Shown here in pieces: positions 5,081-6,296 of a DNA stretch of 6,296 nt. The stretch's first letter is position 1. Each line of letters starts with the position of its first letter. Source of the stretch: Candidatus Eiseniibacteriota bacterium (GTDB taxonomy: Bacteria > Eisenbacteria > RBG-16-71-46 > CAIMUX01); the NCBI GenBank assembly GCA_020431745.1, contig JAGQHR010000206.1, positions 1 to 6,296 on the forward strand, read 5' to 3'. A program made the position numbers and the translations under genes. Under the pieces are notes generated by a model that had not been told where the DNA came from, ran no database searches, and saw only the letters and a list, made by a program, of their open reading frames with translations.

Positions 5081-6296
5081 CTACCGCAGGACGATCATCT
5101 TCTTGTTGGACGAGAAACCGTCCGTTTGGAGCTGACTCCAAAAGACGCCGCTCGCCACCCGGTGGCCGGCGTCGTCGGTTCCGTCCCAGATCACCTCGTG
5201 GAGCCCTGCCTCGATCGTCGCATCCACGAGCGTCCGGACCTTGCGTCCGTTCGCATCGTAGATCGTGAGTGAGGCCGGTCCGGTCGCGGCCAGCGAGAAT
5301 CGCAACAGCGTCCGCGGATTGAACGGGTTCGGCGTGTTCTGGTAGAGCCGGGTGACGCCGCCGTCGGAGATCTCCGGCGGGTCCACCGACAGCGGGACCG
5401 CGCACCCAAGACACCCATGCGGGATGCTGCCGGCGCCGAAGATCCACTCCAATCCGGCCAGCAATTCGTTGCCGACCGCGGCTTCGATGTGACTCGCATC
5501 CGCCACGCATTCGTCGACCGGATCCCGCTCGGAGAGGTGATGCCACGAGGCCCCGTCGACGACCGTCCGGTAGTTGCCGGTCCCGGCGACCTGCCGGGCC
5601 ACCTGGTTGTACTGGGTCTCTCCGCCGCCGAGGTTGAAGTAGGCCCGGTTGCCCACTCCGCCGTTGATCGTGCTGAGCACGTCGAAATGGTGGAAGCCGG
5701 GACACCAGTTGCCCCAGGCGTCGTATTCGTAGCCTCCGGGATTCTGGCTGTTGGTCGTGCCGTAGGCGATGCTTCCCCCCGACGGCGCCTCGATGCGGAC
5801 GCAGTAGTGGTCGTCGTTGCCCCCCCCGGGTCCGGCGTAGTCGTCGGTGACGAGGGTCGCTCCCAGGATGTTCGGCAGGAAGGCCGGGGCGAGCACCGAG
5901 ATCGCGCTGGCCATGTTGTCTCCGTTCATCAGGAGAGCCTGGCGCTGAGCGGCTCCCTCGCAAAGGATGGTCGTCAGCCAATCCTGCAGCAGGTAGTAGT
6001 CCTCGCTCCACATCGGCAGTTGGAGGGATCCGGTGTTCACGAGGATGCCGCGATAACCGATCAGCTGGAACAGGGGGACCCCGTTGTTCGACGGTGCAGG
6101 TCCGCGGGCGAACGGCGCTTTCCAGTTCGACGAGGCGTCGTTGTAGTCATAGCGGTCCCACTGCAAACCGAGGGTCGAGAGCGCGTTCTCGACGTAGGAC
6201 TGGGCTCCCGCGTTCGTGTCGAGATAGAGGAGGCAGGGGAAGCGGAGCGTGCCGCCCTCGACTCGCCAGCTCGGGAGGATCTCGAACTCGAAGTAG
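5081..6296 (-). CDS. Second large secreted protein, C-terminal part: paralogue of the 470-3715 product (5' truncated by window edge)
   Basis: The frame runs from the window edge to the TAG at 5081-5083, giving 404 residues. A TTG at 6164-6166 is not the start, because the residues upstream of it (EFEILPSWRV, FPCLLYLDTN) continue to align with the paralogue. The visible part aligns end to end with residues 674-1081 of the 470-3715 product with few gaps, and about two thirds of positions are identical by eye. Shared blocks include DRYDYNDASSNWKAP, GYRGILVNTG, YGTTNS, YDAWGNWCP, NGGVGNRAY and SWHHLS. The last ~90 residues are the same FlgD-like sorting domain (NTPNPFNPRT, WDGTDDAGHRVASG, KKMIVLR). 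Five cysteines of the alpha/beta part align in both proteins, consistent with disulfides outside the cytoplasm; a further pair before the sorting domain differs in spacing (CX4C versus CX2C). If colinear with its paralogue, roughly 670 N-terminal residues lie beyond the window. Function is unknown. Confidence 0.88.
   Translation of the reverse strand, partial: YFEFEILPSWRVEGGTLRFPCLLYLDTNAGAQSYVENALSTLGLQWDRYDYNDASSNWKAPFARGPAPSNNGVPLFQLIGYRGILVNTGSLQLPMWSEDYYLLQDWLTTILCEGAAQRQALLMNGDNMASAISVLAPAFLPNILGATLVTDDYAGPGGGNDDHYCVRIEAPSGGSIAYGTTNSQNPGGYEYDAWGNWCPGFHHFDVLSTINGGVGNRAYFNLGGGETQYNQVARQVAGTGNYRTVVDGASWHHLSERDPVDECVADASHIEAAVGNELLAGLEWIFGAGSIPHGCLGCAVPLSVDPPEISDGGVTRLYQNTPNPFNPRTLLRFSLAATGPASLTIYDANGRKVRTLVDATIEAGLHEVIWDGTDDAGHRVASGVFWSQLQTDGFSSNKKMIVLR
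5085..5116. repeat. 32-base direct repeat, copy 2 (3' end of the 5081-6296 gene)
   Basis: This block is identical to 474-505 and in the same orientation, encoding the last residues of this paralogue. Other shorter identical stretches exist between the genes, for example the 20 bases at 1536-1555 and 6135-6154 coding for part of RYDYNDA. The repeat therefore belongs to a gene duplication rather than a mobile element. Confidence 0.9.

Noticed and set aside
474..5116. The 32-base direct repeats as ends of a mobile element or attachment sites.
   Set aside because: Both copies lie at the same codons of two homologous genes, and the similarity continues far beyond them. No transposase or integrase is present, so gene duplication explains them.
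4923..6011. A 362-codon minus-strand open frame in another register over the second paralogue.
   Set aside because: The alternative register shows Arg/Pro/Gly-rich noise and runs into the lipoprotein gene, whereas the 5081-6296 frame aligns throughout with the 470-3715 protein.
6164..6166. TTG as the start codon of the second paralogue.
   Set aside because: The frame stays open to the window edge and the 43 residues upstream align with residues 674-717 of the paralogue, so the gene is simply cut by the window.

Overview
This GC-rich window looks like bacterial chromosome from the Eisenbacteria / Krumholzibacteriota / Latescibacteria side of the FCB-like lineages. The main clue is two large predicted extracellular proteins that end in the 'YQNxPNPFNPRTLxRFSL ... 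GRxVRTLVD ... WDGTDDAGHxVASGVFW ... KKMIVLR' type of C-terminal domain (FlgD-Ig-like, as used for type IX-like sorting). The taxonomic placement is an inference from protein style only, with no marker gene present.

Layout. Positions 2-436 (+) hold the C-terminal part of a drug/metabolite-type (EamA) membrane transporter whose 5' half lies outside the window. Its last codons form a perfect 17-bp inverted repeat (391-433) that sits where it meets the convergent gene. Positions 470-3715 (-) encode a complete 1081-residue exported multidomain protein: signal peptide, beta-rich N-terminal two thirds, an alpha/beta domain, then the C-terminal sorting-like domain. Positions 3716-3982 are a divergent intergenic region with both start regions, good Shine-Dalgarno sequences and a 9-bp inverted repeat. 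Positions 3983-5011 (+) encode a complete 342-residue predicted lipoprotein with seven YVTN-type beta-propeller repeats. Positions 5081-6296 (-) hold the C-terminal 404 residues of a second large protein, a close paralogue of the 470-3715 product (about two thirds identical by eye in the shared part); its N-terminus lies beyond the window.

How the genes may relate. The two paralogues point the same way and bracket the propeller lipoprotein, which runs opposite to both. The locus therefore reads as a small cell-surface/secreted-protein neighbourhood produced by duplication, with the transporter an ordinary flanking gene. No substrate or phenotype can be assigned from the sequence. I saw no RNA gene, CRISPR array, transposase, phage gene or known defence system. 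The most noteworthy items are the paralogous pair with its conserved but unassigned alpha/beta-plus-cysteine module, and the coding-embedded perfect hairpin.
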